Assembly (NCBI GenBank): GCA_025998735.1
Contig: BNWJ01000006.1
Span: 1-31,770 of the forward strand
DNA length: 31,770 nucleotides
Direction: 5' to 3'
From: Alphaproteobacteria bacterium
Lineage (GTDB): Bacteria > Pseudomonadota > Alphaproteobacteria > UBA3830
A program made the translations under genes and the position numbers. Each line of letters begins with the position of its first letter. Positions within the stretch are counted from its first letter, which is position 1. Positions 23,782 to 31,770 of this stretch are shown here, piece after piece. The notes under the pieces are model-generated. The model did no database searches and was not told where the DNA came from. It saw nothing but the letters and a program-made list of their open reading frames with translations.

Positions 23782-25739
23782 AAAAATCTTCTGCTCTTTT
23801 TGTCTTTTTTGCTTTTTTCGCAGTTGCAGAAGATACTAACATACATACGAAAATCACCAATAATAAAGCTGGAGATATCCCGATAGATGACATGTATGAC
23901 TTTCGCTATCACATCGAATTGTCGATTAAAAATGAGAAAAACTTATTTGGGGAAATATCGGAAATGTTCTCTGATTCGGAAATGGAGCAAGATATAAAAT
24001 CATTGCGTACATTTAGCGAAGCGGATAAAACAGTTAGTAGCATGAAAGCTTTGCTCGATAGAATTGACAACGACATAAATGACATACACCAAAAAGCGCA
24101 CGATCTTGGTTTTTTCGATTCCAGCGTAAAATATAAAATACAAGTTGTTAATAAAGAATATGTGGACGTAAAAATATACGTAGATCTCGGAAAACAATTT
24201 GATCTAAAGCTGAATTTAAAGCTGGTTGGAAGAGAGGATGCAAAAAAATATCAGGATGAATTTGAAGGAGATCTAAATGGTGCCGGCGCATCCATCGACA
24301 AAATAAAAAATCTCATAAAGGACGTTGCTTTCGCCCTTAGATCTGATGGATTTTATGATCCAGAGATTCTAGAAAAAAGAGTGCATCTTGATTACGCCAA
24401 GAAAGTCGCTGTTTTAAATTTAACGATAGATCCACGGAAAAATGTAAAGTTCTACTATTCCGAGATTAAGGCTTTTCCAGGAATTAGTATGGAATTTATA
24501 AAAAACCGTATCGAATGGAAAGAAGGAGAAACGTACAGTATAGAAAAAACAAAACATACAAAGGAAACACTGAAGGATACACAAATTTTTTTGGATGTTA
24601 ACATAAAACCAATGGGTGATCGCATCGTTGATGATAAAGTTCCGATTCTCCTAACTCTCAAGGAAAATGAAAAAAAGCATTTGATCGATTTCAGCTTGTT
24701 ATATTCAGGAACGAAAAGTATGAATTTCGATAAAAAATCTCAGACGCAGAAAACGCTAAAATCCATTATAGCTCGCGCTTCTTGGATAAATTACAATGCG
24801 TTTGGAGGTGGAGAAAAATTGCGCTTTACGGTGGAAGGAGCTCCCATGAAAGTGCAGTCCAAAAAAAGCGATTATTTGTTTGAAGTCGCTCTGACTCAAC
24901 CTGATTTGATTGCCGCCAATAATACCGCCGAATATATTATCTCCAGACGTCAGGAACTCACAAATGTATTTTTCAAAAAAAACGACAAAATATCTCTTAT
25001 GTTTTTCTATCCATTGTCTCGGGTAACATCAATGCAATTTGGCTGCGCTGTGGAGAAAAATTATATCAGTAGTGATGAGATATTTTTCAAGAAATCGGAC
25101 GATAATAGAAGATATAGTAGCATAAAGTTTCCTCTGGAATTCGTTTTTGATAACAGAGATGACATACTGGATTCAACCGAAGGATATAGTGCTTTCATTA
25201 AATTTTGTCGTGTACAATTGCGCAATGCATCCCTCAAACATTTGCATAATTTGGATCTCGGTTTTTCGTATAACTATGCTATTGATGAGCTAAAAAAAAC
25301 CGTTTTCTCTTTTTATGTTTCCCATAAAAACATAATAGGAGGAAAGATAGATGACATTCCTCTGGATAAAAGATTATATGCAGGCGGAATGAATTCCGTG
25401 AGAGGATATGCGCATCAAATGGCTACGGAAGTCATCTGTTCTAATGATATACCTATGGGAGGAAAATCTTCGCTGGAGTTTAGTGCAGAAATCCGGAGAA
25501 AAATTAATGCTGATTTGGGGGCTGTTGTATTTTTTGATGGAGCAAAAATCTTTCAAAATCGCCAAAAAAATTCTGACTTAAAAATAGAATCGAAACGCTG
25601 GTTTTTTTCCTTCGGGTGCGGAGTGCGCTATTTCACAAGTATAGGTCCAATACGAATAGACTTTGCATTTCCTTTAAAAAGAAGAAAAGGCATAGATTCA
25701 AAAATGCAATTTATCATTAGCTTGGGGCAAGCGTTTTGA
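23772..25739 (+). CDS. tamA: Omp85-family outer-membrane assembly protein TamA
   Basis: Outer-membrane half of the translocation and assembly module. An apparent signal peptide (LKKSSALFVFFAFFAVAE) precedes POTRA-like segments (ADKTVSSMKALLDRIDNDINDIHQKAHDLGFFDSSVKYKI; LRSDGFYDPEI) and a C-terminal Omp85 barrel with GGMNSVRGYAHQM and GPIRIDFAFPLKRR. It ends in Phe, the usual barrel C-terminus. At 655 aa it is a little longer than enterobacterial TamA. The ATG has AGGAG 6 nt upstream. Assignment as TamA instead of BamA rests on the 4-nt overlap with tamB. Confidence 0.88.
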   Translation: MVLKKSSALFVFFAFFAVAEDTNIHTKITNNKAGDIPIDDMYDFRYHIELSIKNEKNLFGEISEMFSDSEMEQDIKSLRTFSEADKTVSSMKALLDRIDNDINDIHQKAHDLGFFDSSVKYKIQVVNKEYVDVKIYVDLGKQFDLKLNLKLVGREDAKKYQDEFEGDLNGAGASIDKIKNLIKDVAFALRSDGFYDPEILEKRVHLDYAKKVAVLNLTIDPRKNVKFYYSEIKAFPGISMEFIKNRIEWKEGETYSIEKTKHTKETLKDTQIFLDVNIKPMGDRIVDDKVPILLTLKENEKKHLIDFSLLYSGTKSMNFDKKSQTQKTLKSIIARASWINYNAFGGGEKLRFTVEGAPMKVQSKKSDYLFEVALTQPDLIAANNTAEYIISRRQELTNVFFKKNDKISLMFFYPLSRVTSMQFGCAVEKNYISSDEIFFKKSDDNRRYSSIKFPLEFVFDNRDDILDSTEGYSAFIKFCRVQLRNASLKHLHNLDLGFSYNYAIDELKKTVFSFYVSHKNIIGGKIDDIPLDKRLYAGGMNSVRGYAHQMATEVICSNDIPMGGKSSLEFSAEIRRKINADLGAVVFFDGAKIFQNRQKNSDLKIESKRWFFSFGCGVRYFTSIGPIRIDFAFPLKRRKGIDSKMQFIISLGQAF

Positions 25740-28700
25740 AGAAAAGTATAAAAAGCATTTGTAAGATTGTTTTTGGTTTATGTTCGACGGTTGTTTTGGT
25801 GTCTTGCATTGTTGTTGGTATGTTTTTTTTTGATGCAGGGCGAGATATTTTACTGCAAGTCGTCACACAGTATTTTAAAACAATGGATACTGTTTTCGTT
25901 ATTGAAAAACTCAATCGCGACCTAACGAAAATTCAAAAAATCCAGATGAAAACTCCAGATGGAGTTGAGCTGATATTTTCCAATATAAGCATGGATAGAA
26001 AACATATAACGGATAGGTCCTCCATTTATATTGATGAATTTATTTTAAATGGTAGCGATGAGGAAATCGATATTAATCAAAAACTCAAAGAGCTTATCCC
26101 ACTTATGAGAATTTTGAGAATTTTCATAGCGGATCTATCTCTTGGAAATGGAATTCTGAATATCGCCGGAAGTACTCATTTACTGGGTGATTTGCAATAC
26201 AAATCCGTAGGAAATTCCGACCGTTTATATAGCAAAATAGACCAGAAACGCGAGCTGGATGTTCTTTTCGCGTGGGATGGATCCGAATGCATAAACAGCG
26301 AAATAAAATTCAAGAATTTCTCTGGTTTTAGCGGAATTTTGTTTATTTATGGTCCTGAAAAAATCATTGCAAATTATAAACTCGACGCGGCCAACGAGTT
26401 GATCAAAATTAAATCCGATGGCAGCTATGAGAATTTCTTGTCCGATATAAAAATAAAAAATGCGTTCGTGCAGCATCAGAATAAAAACTATAATATCTTT
26501 GGAAATTTATATATAAAATCCAAAAAAGCAGATCTGAATGCTATGGTCAATTTACATGAATTCACGAAAGATCTTCCGGAAAACATAAAGCAAAATTTCA
26601 CGGATATTGTTTCGGTCGTAAATGCAAAATATGATTTTAACGACTGTTCTTCAAGTCATGCTGAAGTATTTTTTCGGAAATTTGGAGAAGATGTTGGAAA
26701 GCTAAATTGTGATTTTCAAAACAATGTTTTGTGGGCGTCCGGAGACATAGGATGGATCGATATTTTCGGATTTAAGCCAAAAAAATTGCAGTGTAAACTC
26801 GATAATTTTCAAGACATTTCTTTGAACATAGACGGTGAAGATTTCGATCTAACTACTAACGCAAAAATCGATGACAAAATACATGTGAATGATCTAAAAT
26901 TAGTAGCAAAAAATGCCGGATACCTATCGTCTTCCAAACCTTTTGACATATCAAAAGAAGCAACATATGCATTTGAATTCGATTTCAATAATATGGAGTT
27001 CTGGAATAGATTTGCACCAATTTCCGGGAATTGCTCAGGAAAATTTCTGTGCAATAGTGATGCGATATTGTCAGCCAAATGTTCCAGTAAACACTTTGTT
27101 TTCGATGGAAATAGTCTTGATGGCGCAGAGATAACATTGGACGGAGAGAATATCAATATCAAGTCGAAAAACGCCAACTTATATAAGAAAAAATGTTCTG
27201 ATTTGCAGTTCAGCTTAAAGGGAGAGCAAGCGAATGTATCATGTATCATGTCCGATAATTTTTCTCTTCAGGCTGCTGGAAAATTATGTAAATCCGAAAA
27301 GAAAATATCTCTCGCAAAATGCGTTATAAAATCTCCAGAAGCACTCTGTAATTTTGACGTTTGCAATCTGGATTTCCTAAATAATGTTTATAAAGTTTCA
27401 TGCCATTTATCGAGCTCCAAAGGCGCTAGTATTGGGACAGCAAATATCTCTTGTAATGGTCGCAATGCTGATGTTCGCATCGATGCTTTTCAAACAAATT
27501 GGCTGCATAAATTGAGTAAAAATATTCCAGTATGTAAGCTAGATTGCTCGTTGAAATTAGCGTTAGATGGCGGACCAATAACCGGACAAGGCGATGTATC
27601 CATATCTGGTTTGTTACCTAAAAAAAATATTGTAAATGTAAAATTGAATACCACCAATGGCGGTGTGAATGTAAAAGCTAATGTCAATCGCAAAGATGAA
27701 AATATAAGCGTGGATGCATTTTTACCGATCGTCTTTCAATCTGACGGAACAATCAAAAAAGACATTCGTGGCAAAAATTTTATGTGTCACGTTTTGGCGA
27801 ATTGCGACCTGGAACATCTGCTGGATCTAACGGATAAAATAGATATTCGTGGCAAACTAAAATGCGATCTACATGTAGGTGGCACTGTGGCGAATCCAGC
27901 CGTAACGGGAACCGCAACTCTGCAAAATGCACACTTTGTTATAAATGATATAACGCTCAGAAACGGAACAATTTCATTGGCCGGAAATGGCGGCAATAGT
28001 CTGAATGTGTCTGGAGTTTTTGTGGATTCTAAGAAGCAAAAACTCACAGTAAATGGAAATTGTATACTTTCACTAAAAGACGCGTATCCTAATATAAGCG
28101 CCAATCTAGGACTTCATTTTGATAAATACAAACTTTTGGATTCCGATAATATAACGGCATTTATCGTTGGAGATGGGAAAATAACCGGAAGCATCGATGA
28201 TCTATTAATTTCCGGCAAGGTAATCGTTCCGGAATGTAACATCAAAAAACTTGATTCCGATTCCTCAGCCAACAAAGGTGATATCATCATAGAAAACGAA
28301 AAAAATATTATCGATAAAACCAAAAAAACAAGCGAAACCGCAAAAGATTTTCTGAAGTACAACATCGAAATGGACTGTCGTAAAATAAATCTCATCGGAA
28401 ATGTTTTTGAAATAACATTGAACGGAAATCTGCGTTTATCGACATATAACGACGAAGCAACATTGATTGGATCATTGGGAATGACCAAAGGGCGTCTGAA
28501 TCTTTTCGGAAAAAGAATGGAAGCAACCAAAGGATCCGCAATATTTTCCAAGGAGCATCCGTTTGATCCCGACGCACGTTTCGAATGCAGTCACATATTC
28601 GGAGATTTAACGGCGCATCTGGATATAAAAAATAGACCAGGAAAGGGAGTGAAAATCGATTTGTATTCATTTCCGAAACACTCCAAAGACACGGTTTTAT

Positions 28701-29077
28701 CGCATATCCTTTTTGGAAAAAACCTGCAAGATCTAACTGGTTTCGAGACGGCTCAATTGTATCACGCGTTAAAAAGCGTCAATGGCAACGGATACATTTT
28801 TTCAATATTAAATACATTTCAAAATATCGGAGTAATCGACAGCTTATCGTTTTCCACGGCCGATAAAAAAACACATTCTCTGAATACAGATAGTTCCAGA
28901 TCAGAAAAAAATATGAACCTAAGTGCAGGAAAACATTTGGGCGACAATGTCTACATCAGCGTTAATAAAACCCCCGAAGGTGCATCTTTTGACGTTGATC
29001 TGTCAATCACTCAGGAAATGTCGATAAAAGCAAACACTAGAGGCGAGGCCGGCATAAGTTGGAAATACAGATATTAG
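25736..29077 (+). CDS. tamB: Translocation/assembly module protein TamB (AsmA-like, DUF490)
   Basis: Long envelope-spanning protein, 1113 aa, with a single N-terminal membrane helix (about residues 8-30) and a beta-taco repeat body implicated in phospholipid transport and outer-membrane protein assembly. The C-terminal DUF490 domain is recognisable: GRLNLFGKRMEATKGSAIFSKEHPFDPDARFECSHIFGDLTAHLDIKNRPGKGVKIDLYSFP, VLSHILFGKNLQDLTGFETAQL, ending ANTRGEAGISWKYRY. The start is TTG at 25736, overlapping the tamA stop by 4 nt. It is shorter than E. coli TamB (about 1259 aa). Confidence 0.92.
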   Translation: MKKSIKSICKIVFGLCSTVVLVSCIVVGMFFFDAGRDILLQVVTQYFKTMDTVFVIEKLNRDLTKIQKIQMKTPDGVELIFSNISMDRKHITDRSSIYIDEFILNGSDEEIDINQKLKELIPLMRILRIFIADLSLGNGILNIAGSTHLLGDLQYKSVGNSDRLYSKIDQKRELDVLFAWDGSECINSEIKFKNFSGFSGILFIYGPEKIIANYKLDAANELIKIKSDGSYENFLSDIKIKNAFVQHQNKNYNIFGNLYIKSKKADLNAMVNLHEFTKDLPENIKQNFTDIVSVVNAKYDFNDCSSSHAEVFFRKFGEDVGKLNCDFQNNVLWASGDIGWIDIFGFKPKKLQCKLDNFQDISLNIDGEDFDLTTNAKIDDKIHVNDLKLVAKNAGYLSSSKPFDISKEATYAFEFDFNNMEFWNRFAPISGNCSGKFLCNSDAILSAKCSSKHFVFDGNSLDGAEITLDGENINIKSKNANLYKKKCSDLQFSLKGEQANVSCIMSDNFSLQAAGKLCKSEKKISLAKCVIKSPEALCNFDVCNLDFLNNVYKVSCHLSSSKGASIGTANISCNGRNADVRIDAFQTNWLHKLSKNIPVCKLDCSLKLALDGGPITGQGDVSISGLLPKKNIVNVKLNTTNGGVNVKANVNRKDENISVDAFLPIVFQSDGTIKKDIRGKNFMCHVLANCDLEHLLDLTDKIDIRGKLKCDLHVGGTVANPAVTGTATLQNAHFVINDITLRNGTISLAGNGGNSLNVSGVFVDSKKQKLTVNGNCILSLKDAYPNISANLGLHFDKYKLLDSDNITAFIVGDGKITGSIDDLLISGKVIVPECNIKKLDSDSSANKGDIIIENEKNIIDKTKKTSETAKDFLKYNIEMDCRKINLIGNVFEITLNGNLRLSTYNDEATLIGSLGMTKGRLNLFGKRMEATKGSAIFSKEHPFDPDARFECSHIFGDLTAHLDIKNRPGKGVKIDLYSFPKHSKDTVLSHILFGKNLQDLTGFETAQLYHALKSVNGNGYIFSILNTFQNIGVIDSLSFSTADKKTHSLNTDSSRSEKNMNLSAGKHLGDNVYISVNKTPEGASFDVDLSITQEMSIKANTRGEAGISWKYRY

Positions 29078-29369
29078 TTGTTGCACAACAAATGTCACGT
29101 GTTGGCCTGGGCTTTTTCCAAACACCATTCGAGGTTTTCTGGCCAAATGCTTGGGTTCCGCAAAATGATGCTCTTAGCTGTTGAATGGGCGTTATGAGGC
29201 GATCGTGGCTAATGCATATTTTCTATGATATGCTCAAAGGTAATCAAGATTTCGACCGTAAATTAGCTTTTAGCATTTGACTTTAGATGCGGTATCTTGT
29301 AGCGTTCAGCACATCCTCTGGGTTTGGAGCGCACAGCGTTCCAGCATGAGAACTTAAAGGTCTTGGCAA
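29078..29369. other. 292-bp intergenic region tamB-nth
   Basis: No ORF of useful size on either strand. Immediately after the tamB stop a small hairpin GTTGT-TGC-ACAAC (29077-29089) can form. TTGACT at 29277-29282 with TAGCGT 17 bp downstream is a weak promoter candidate for nth. The middle has nothing I can name; a small RNA cannot be excluded. Confidence 0.4.
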
Positions 29370-30002
29370 ATGAGTAAAGTAGAGGAAATTTGTAGGAGGT
29401 TATCCGAATCGTTTCCAAATCCAACGACGGAGTTGGAGTATATTTCGGACTATACGTTTTTGGTCTCCGTCGTGTTGTCTGCGCAAACCACTGATATCCA
29501 GGTCAATAAAGTTACATCAAAGCTTTTTGCAAAATATAAAACCATTGATGACATACTTGCACTCGGTCTTGATAATCTACAGGAAGAAATAAAATCCATA
29601 GGACTCTACAAGAGAAAGGCCGCAAACATTATTGCTCACAGTGCAATACTAAAGGAAAAATATGCTGGCATTGTGCCACGCAGTCGGGAAGCTCTTGAAG
29701 AACTGCCGGGAGTTGGACGCAAAACGGCCAATGTCATCATGAATATCCTATATAACGCACCGACGATCGCCGTTGATACACATGTGTTAAGGGTCAGCGG
29801 CCGTCTTGGACTGTCAGACAGCTCAAATCCAGTAAAAGTCGAAATAGATTTAGAAAAAATCATTCCGGATATCTACAAGACAAACATAAGCAATATGTTA
29901 GTGTTGCATGGAAGATACATCTGCAAAGCCAAAAAATCATCCTGTTCATCCTGCAACCTCAAAGATATTTGCGATACGTACACTACGCAATCAATGTTAT
30001 AA
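29370..30002 (+). CDS. nth: Endonuclease III
   Basis: Base-excision-repair glycosylase/AP lyase removing oxidised pyrimidines. The helix-hairpin-helix motif is LPGVGRKTANV with catalytic Lys118, the catalytic Asp is Asp136 in VDTHVLRV, and the [4Fe-4S] ligands Cys185, Cys192, Cys195 and Cys201 have the C-x6-C-x2-C-x5-C spacing. Length of 210 aa is standard. ATG at 29370 with AAAGG about 11 nt upstream. It ends 23 bp from the convergent fabG. Confidence 0.96.
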   Translation: MSKVEEICRRLSESFPNPTTELEYISDYTFLVSVVLSAQTTDIQVNKVTSKLFAKYKTIDDILALGLDNLQEEIKSIGLYKRKAANIIAHSAILKEKYAGIVPRSREALEELPGVGRKTANVIMNILYNAPTIAVDTHVLRVSGRLGLSDSSNPVKVEIDLEKIIPDIYKTNISNMLVLHGRYICKAKKSSCSSCNLKDICDTYTTQSML

Positions 30003-30025
30003 TTGCTGATATGGCTATGTCCTCA

Positions 30026-30763
30026 TCATATCATTGCCATTCCACCATTTACATGGAGTACATGTCCTGTTATGTAGGATGCTTCTTTTGTGCACAAAAA
30101 GGCGACGGCTGCTGCGACTTCTTCTGGTTTTCCAGCTCTTCCGGCGGGAATGTTCTTTTCCATATGTTCACGGTTGGCAGCGGGAATTTGCTTCACCATT
30201 GGAGACTCAATGAATCCCGGCGCAATGCAGTTCACGGTAATATTTCTGCGAGCAAGTTCATGCGCTACCGATTTCGAAAGTCCAAACAGACCAGATTTCG
30301 TAGCAGCGTAGTTTGCCTGTCCGGGATTTCCGACAGACCCAATAATTGACGATATATTGACTATGCGCCCCCATCTCTCCTTCATCATACTTCGGGAAAC
30401 TGCCCTCATAAGCCTAAACGGCGCCTCAAGATTGACCATCATGACGTCGCTCCAGGCCTCATTCGACATTCTCATAACCAGACTATCGCGGGTTATTCCG
30501 GCATTATTGACCAAAATATCAACCTTCTGACAAACGCGCTCGATATTTGGAACGAGCTCCTCAACTGCAGCTGTCGAACTTAGATCGCAGGCAAACAAAT
30601 GGACTCTCGTTGATAAATCCCGCGCCAGATTCTCAAGATTCTCGACTTTTGTTCCGGAAACCGCCACTGTCGCTCCCATTTCATGCAGGGTCCTCGCTAT
30701 GGAACTTCCTATGGCACCCGTCGCACCAGTTACAAGAGCAACTTTTCCGGATAAATCAAACAT
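30026..30763 (-). CDS. fabG: 3-oxoacyl-ACP reductase
   Basis: NADPH-dependent short-chain dehydrogenase performing the first reduction in fatty-acid elongation. The cofactor loop is TGATGAIGSSIA (residues 12-23), NNAG lies at 86-89, the active site is Asn111, Ser139, Tyr152 and Lys156 (ISSIIGSVGNPGQANYAATK), and the APGFIESPM and C-terminal ITGHVLHVNGGMAM segments are FabG-like. Length of 245 aa is normal. It is the last gene of the gatC-greA-fabG run, 18 bp after greA, and is not beside fabD, acpP or fabF as is more usual. Confidence 0.93.
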   Translation of the reverse strand: MFDLSGKVALVTGATGAIGSSIARTLHEMGATVAVSGTKVENLENLARDLSTRVHLFACDLSSTAAVEELVPNIERVCQKVDILVNNAGITRDSLVMRMSNEAWSDVMMVNLEAPFRLMRAVSRSMMKERWGRIVNISSIIGSVGNPGQANYAATKSGLFGLSKSVAHELARRNITVNCIAPGFIESPMVKQIPAANREHMEKNIPAGRAGKPEEVAAAVAFLCTKEASYITGHVLHVNGGMAMI

Positions 30764-30781
30764 ACATCCTCCAAACGAAAA

Positions 30782-31255
30782 CTACAGATATTTTATGCTT
30801 ATTATCTCGTATTCCTTCATTCCAGAAGGAGTTTGCAGCTTTATTTCGTCACCGACATTTTTGCCTATGAGAGTTCTTGCTAGCGGAGATTCCACCGAAA
30901 GCAGGCGCTTTTTTATATCCGATTCGTCGATTCCCACTATTTTGTAGGTCGTTTCGCTTTCGGAAGCGTTATCATAGACGGTGACCGTCGCTCCAAACTT
31001 GACGCAACTACCATTTAGCTTTGTTATATCAATGACTTCTGCCCGCGACAACTTCGATTCTAGCTCCTTGATGCGGCCTTCTATAAATCCCTGCTTATTT
31101 TTTGCATATTGATATTCTGCGTTTTCAGAGAGGTCTCCCAGAGCCCGCGCTTCCGATATCGCATTTACAATTGCAGGACGCTCGACGAATTTCAAAGTTT
31201 TTAACTCATCTTCCAGATTTTTAAACCCCTCAGGAGTCATATGAACCTTTTCCAT
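30782..31255 (-). CDS. greA: Transcription elongation factor GreA
   Basis: Rescues backtracked RNA polymerase by stimulating transcript cleavage. The N-terminal coiled coil MTPEGFKNLEDELKTLKFVERPAIVNAISEARALGDLSENAEYQYAKNKQGFIEGRIKELESKL contains the acidic tip (GDLSENAEY). The C-terminal FKBP-like domain ends VGDEIKLQTPSGMKEYEIISIKYL. The ATG at 31255 has GAAGG just upstream and gives the normal 157 aa. A longer in-frame form begins inside gatC and is rejected. It lies 29 bp after gatC. Confidence 0.96.
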   Translation of the reverse strand: MEKVHMTPEGFKNLEDELKTLKFVERPAIVNAISEARALGDLSENAEYQYAKNKQGFIEGRIKELESKLSRAEVIDITKLNGSCVKFGATVTVYDNASESETTYKIVGIDESDIKKRLLSVESPLARTLIGKNVGDEIKLQTPSGMKEYEIISIKYL

Positions 31256-31284
31256 AGACCTTCTCTCTCTATTAATTTTTAAAA

Positions 31285-31566
31285 TTATCCGATGACTTTG
31301 GGAACAACAAACATATTGCACTCCTTGTGCGGAGCATTTGACAGCACAAGCGATGGATCGCACGGCTTTGCCACATCGTCCCGTTCGTGCATACTGGAAA
31401 TGTATTGCAAAGTGCCATCTACCTGCGAACAATCGACTTCATTCAATTGTTCCACAAAATTCAAGATCCTATTGAGACTATTGCATAACTCGTCCACCTT
31501 CGAATCATCTACGCTTATTCTCGCAAGATGCGATACCTTCAAAGCATCTTCTCTTGATACAGTCAT
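31285..31566 (-). CDS. gatC: Asp-tRNA(Asn)/Glu-tRNA(Gln) amidotransferase subunit C
   Basis: Small subunit of GatCAB, which amidates misacylated Glu-tRNA(Gln) and Asp-tRNA(Asn). VSHLARISVDDSKVDELCNSLNRILNFVEQLNEVDCSQVDG and the later RDDV match the family, and 93 aa is the usual size. I chose the ATG at 31566 with GGAGGT five bases upstream; a TTG 12 nt earlier lies inside that ribosome-binding site. The next gene is greA, not gatA, which is unusual. AT-rich TATAAT/TATATT sequences lie just upstream but I cannot fix one promoter. Confidence 0.9.
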   Translation of the reverse strand: MTVSREDALKVSHLARISVDDSKVDELCNSLNRILNFVEQLNEVDCSQVDGTLQYISSMHERDDVAKPCDPSLVLSNAPHKECNMFVVPKVIG

Positions 31567-31643
31567 CAATACCTCCAAACGAATATAATTATAACGTACG
31601 TATTATTGCAAGAGGCTCAACGCAATGCAATCCACTAGATCGT

Positions 31644-31766
31644 CTTATCACCCCGTGAGTTTTAGGAACATCCACAAAGTATGAGAAAAAGACAGATAAA
31701 ACAAAGTGTTAGTTATATATCGAAGACCGTGTTTGAAGTGGGATTTTTTTGATCGGAATTGTTTTT
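31644..31766. repeat. Right copy of 123-bp terminal inverted repeat
   Basis: Exact reverse complement of 1-123. It lies 77 bp upstream of gatC, so in both copies the repeat has the same orientation relative to the inward-reading gene next to it. Four further bases (31767-31770) follow to the window end, so the real repeat is likely longer than 123 bp. Confidence 0.95.
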
Positions 31767-31770
31767 TCTC

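Noticed and set aside
31256..31432. 59-residue N-terminal extension of greA
   Set aside because: It runs through gatC in another frame; the ATG at 31255 has a good ribosome-binding site and gives the normal GreA length.
1..31770. CRISPR arrays, prophage genes, toxin-antitoxin pairs or biosynthetic clusters
   Set aside because: I looked on both strands and saw no regularly spaced repeats and no genes of these kinds; the only mobile-type gene is the Rpn-family one.

Overview
This 31.8-kb window is dense, AT-rich chromosomal DNA from a Gram-negative alphaproteobacterium. The evidence is the gene order murG-murC-murB-ddl-ftsQ-ftsA-ftsZ, an FtsZ tail ending in a DIPAFLRR-like peptide, the lptC/lptA-lptB-rpoN block, and an alphaproteobacterial type of small methyltransferase. 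The AT-rich composition, an Rpn-type PD-(D/E)XK transposase inside the division cluster, and a queuosine-precursor importer paired with a tRNA-guanine transglycosylase (TGT) but with no queuosine biosynthesis gene nearby suggest a host-associated, perhaps intracellular, lineage such as Holosporales or Rickettsiales relatives. That placement is inference. I saw no plasmid, prophage, CRISPR or secretion-system genes.

Layout, left to right. Positions 1-288 hold one copy of a 123-bp inverted repeat and a good sigma70-type promoter. 289-3441 is glmU-glmS (UDP-GlcNAc synthesis). 3600-7875 is a tightly overlapping block: kdsD (Kdo precursor), an LptC/LptA-like fusion, lptB (LPS export ATPase) and rpoN (sigma-54). 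7977-8972 is a membrane-anchored SPOR-like protein with a Pro/Ala/Thr repeat tail. It converges on tRNA-Gly(TCC), which lies on the minus strand. 9327-10499 is a stand-alone bioF-like gene. 10614-14951 is murG-murC-murB-ddl behind a TTGACC-17-TAGAAT promoter. An Rpn-family gene (15199-16053), bordered by related short inverted motifs, separates these from ftsQ-ftsA-ftsZ (16170-19699). On the minus strand follow ihfB-accD (21072-19907). On the plus strand come a methyltransferase, yhhQ-tgt and tamA-tamB with overlapping ends, then nth. The right end carries a minus-strand operon gatC-greA-fabG and the second copy of the 123-bp repeat.

Much of the content is envelope biogenesis: peptidoglycan precursors (glmU, glmS, murG, murC, murB, ddl), LPS precursor and transport (kdsD, lptC/A, lptB), outer-membrane assembly (tamA, tamB), fatty-acid synthesis (accD, fabG) and division (ftsQ, ftsA, ftsZ, SPOR protein). 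The most interesting signals are these: perfect 123-bp inverted repeats at the two ends of the window; an identical 15-bp box (TTAAAATTTTATGAA, near a CtrA-type TTAA-N7-TTAA site) exactly 27 bp upstream of the -35 elements of both the glmU and murG promoters; a TGT with an altered, partly eukaryote-like base-binding loop beside its importer; in-frame internal duplications in GlmS and the LptC/LptA fusion; and the Rpn insertion with a MITE-like 85-bp neighbour. I found no convincing wholly new multi-gene system.
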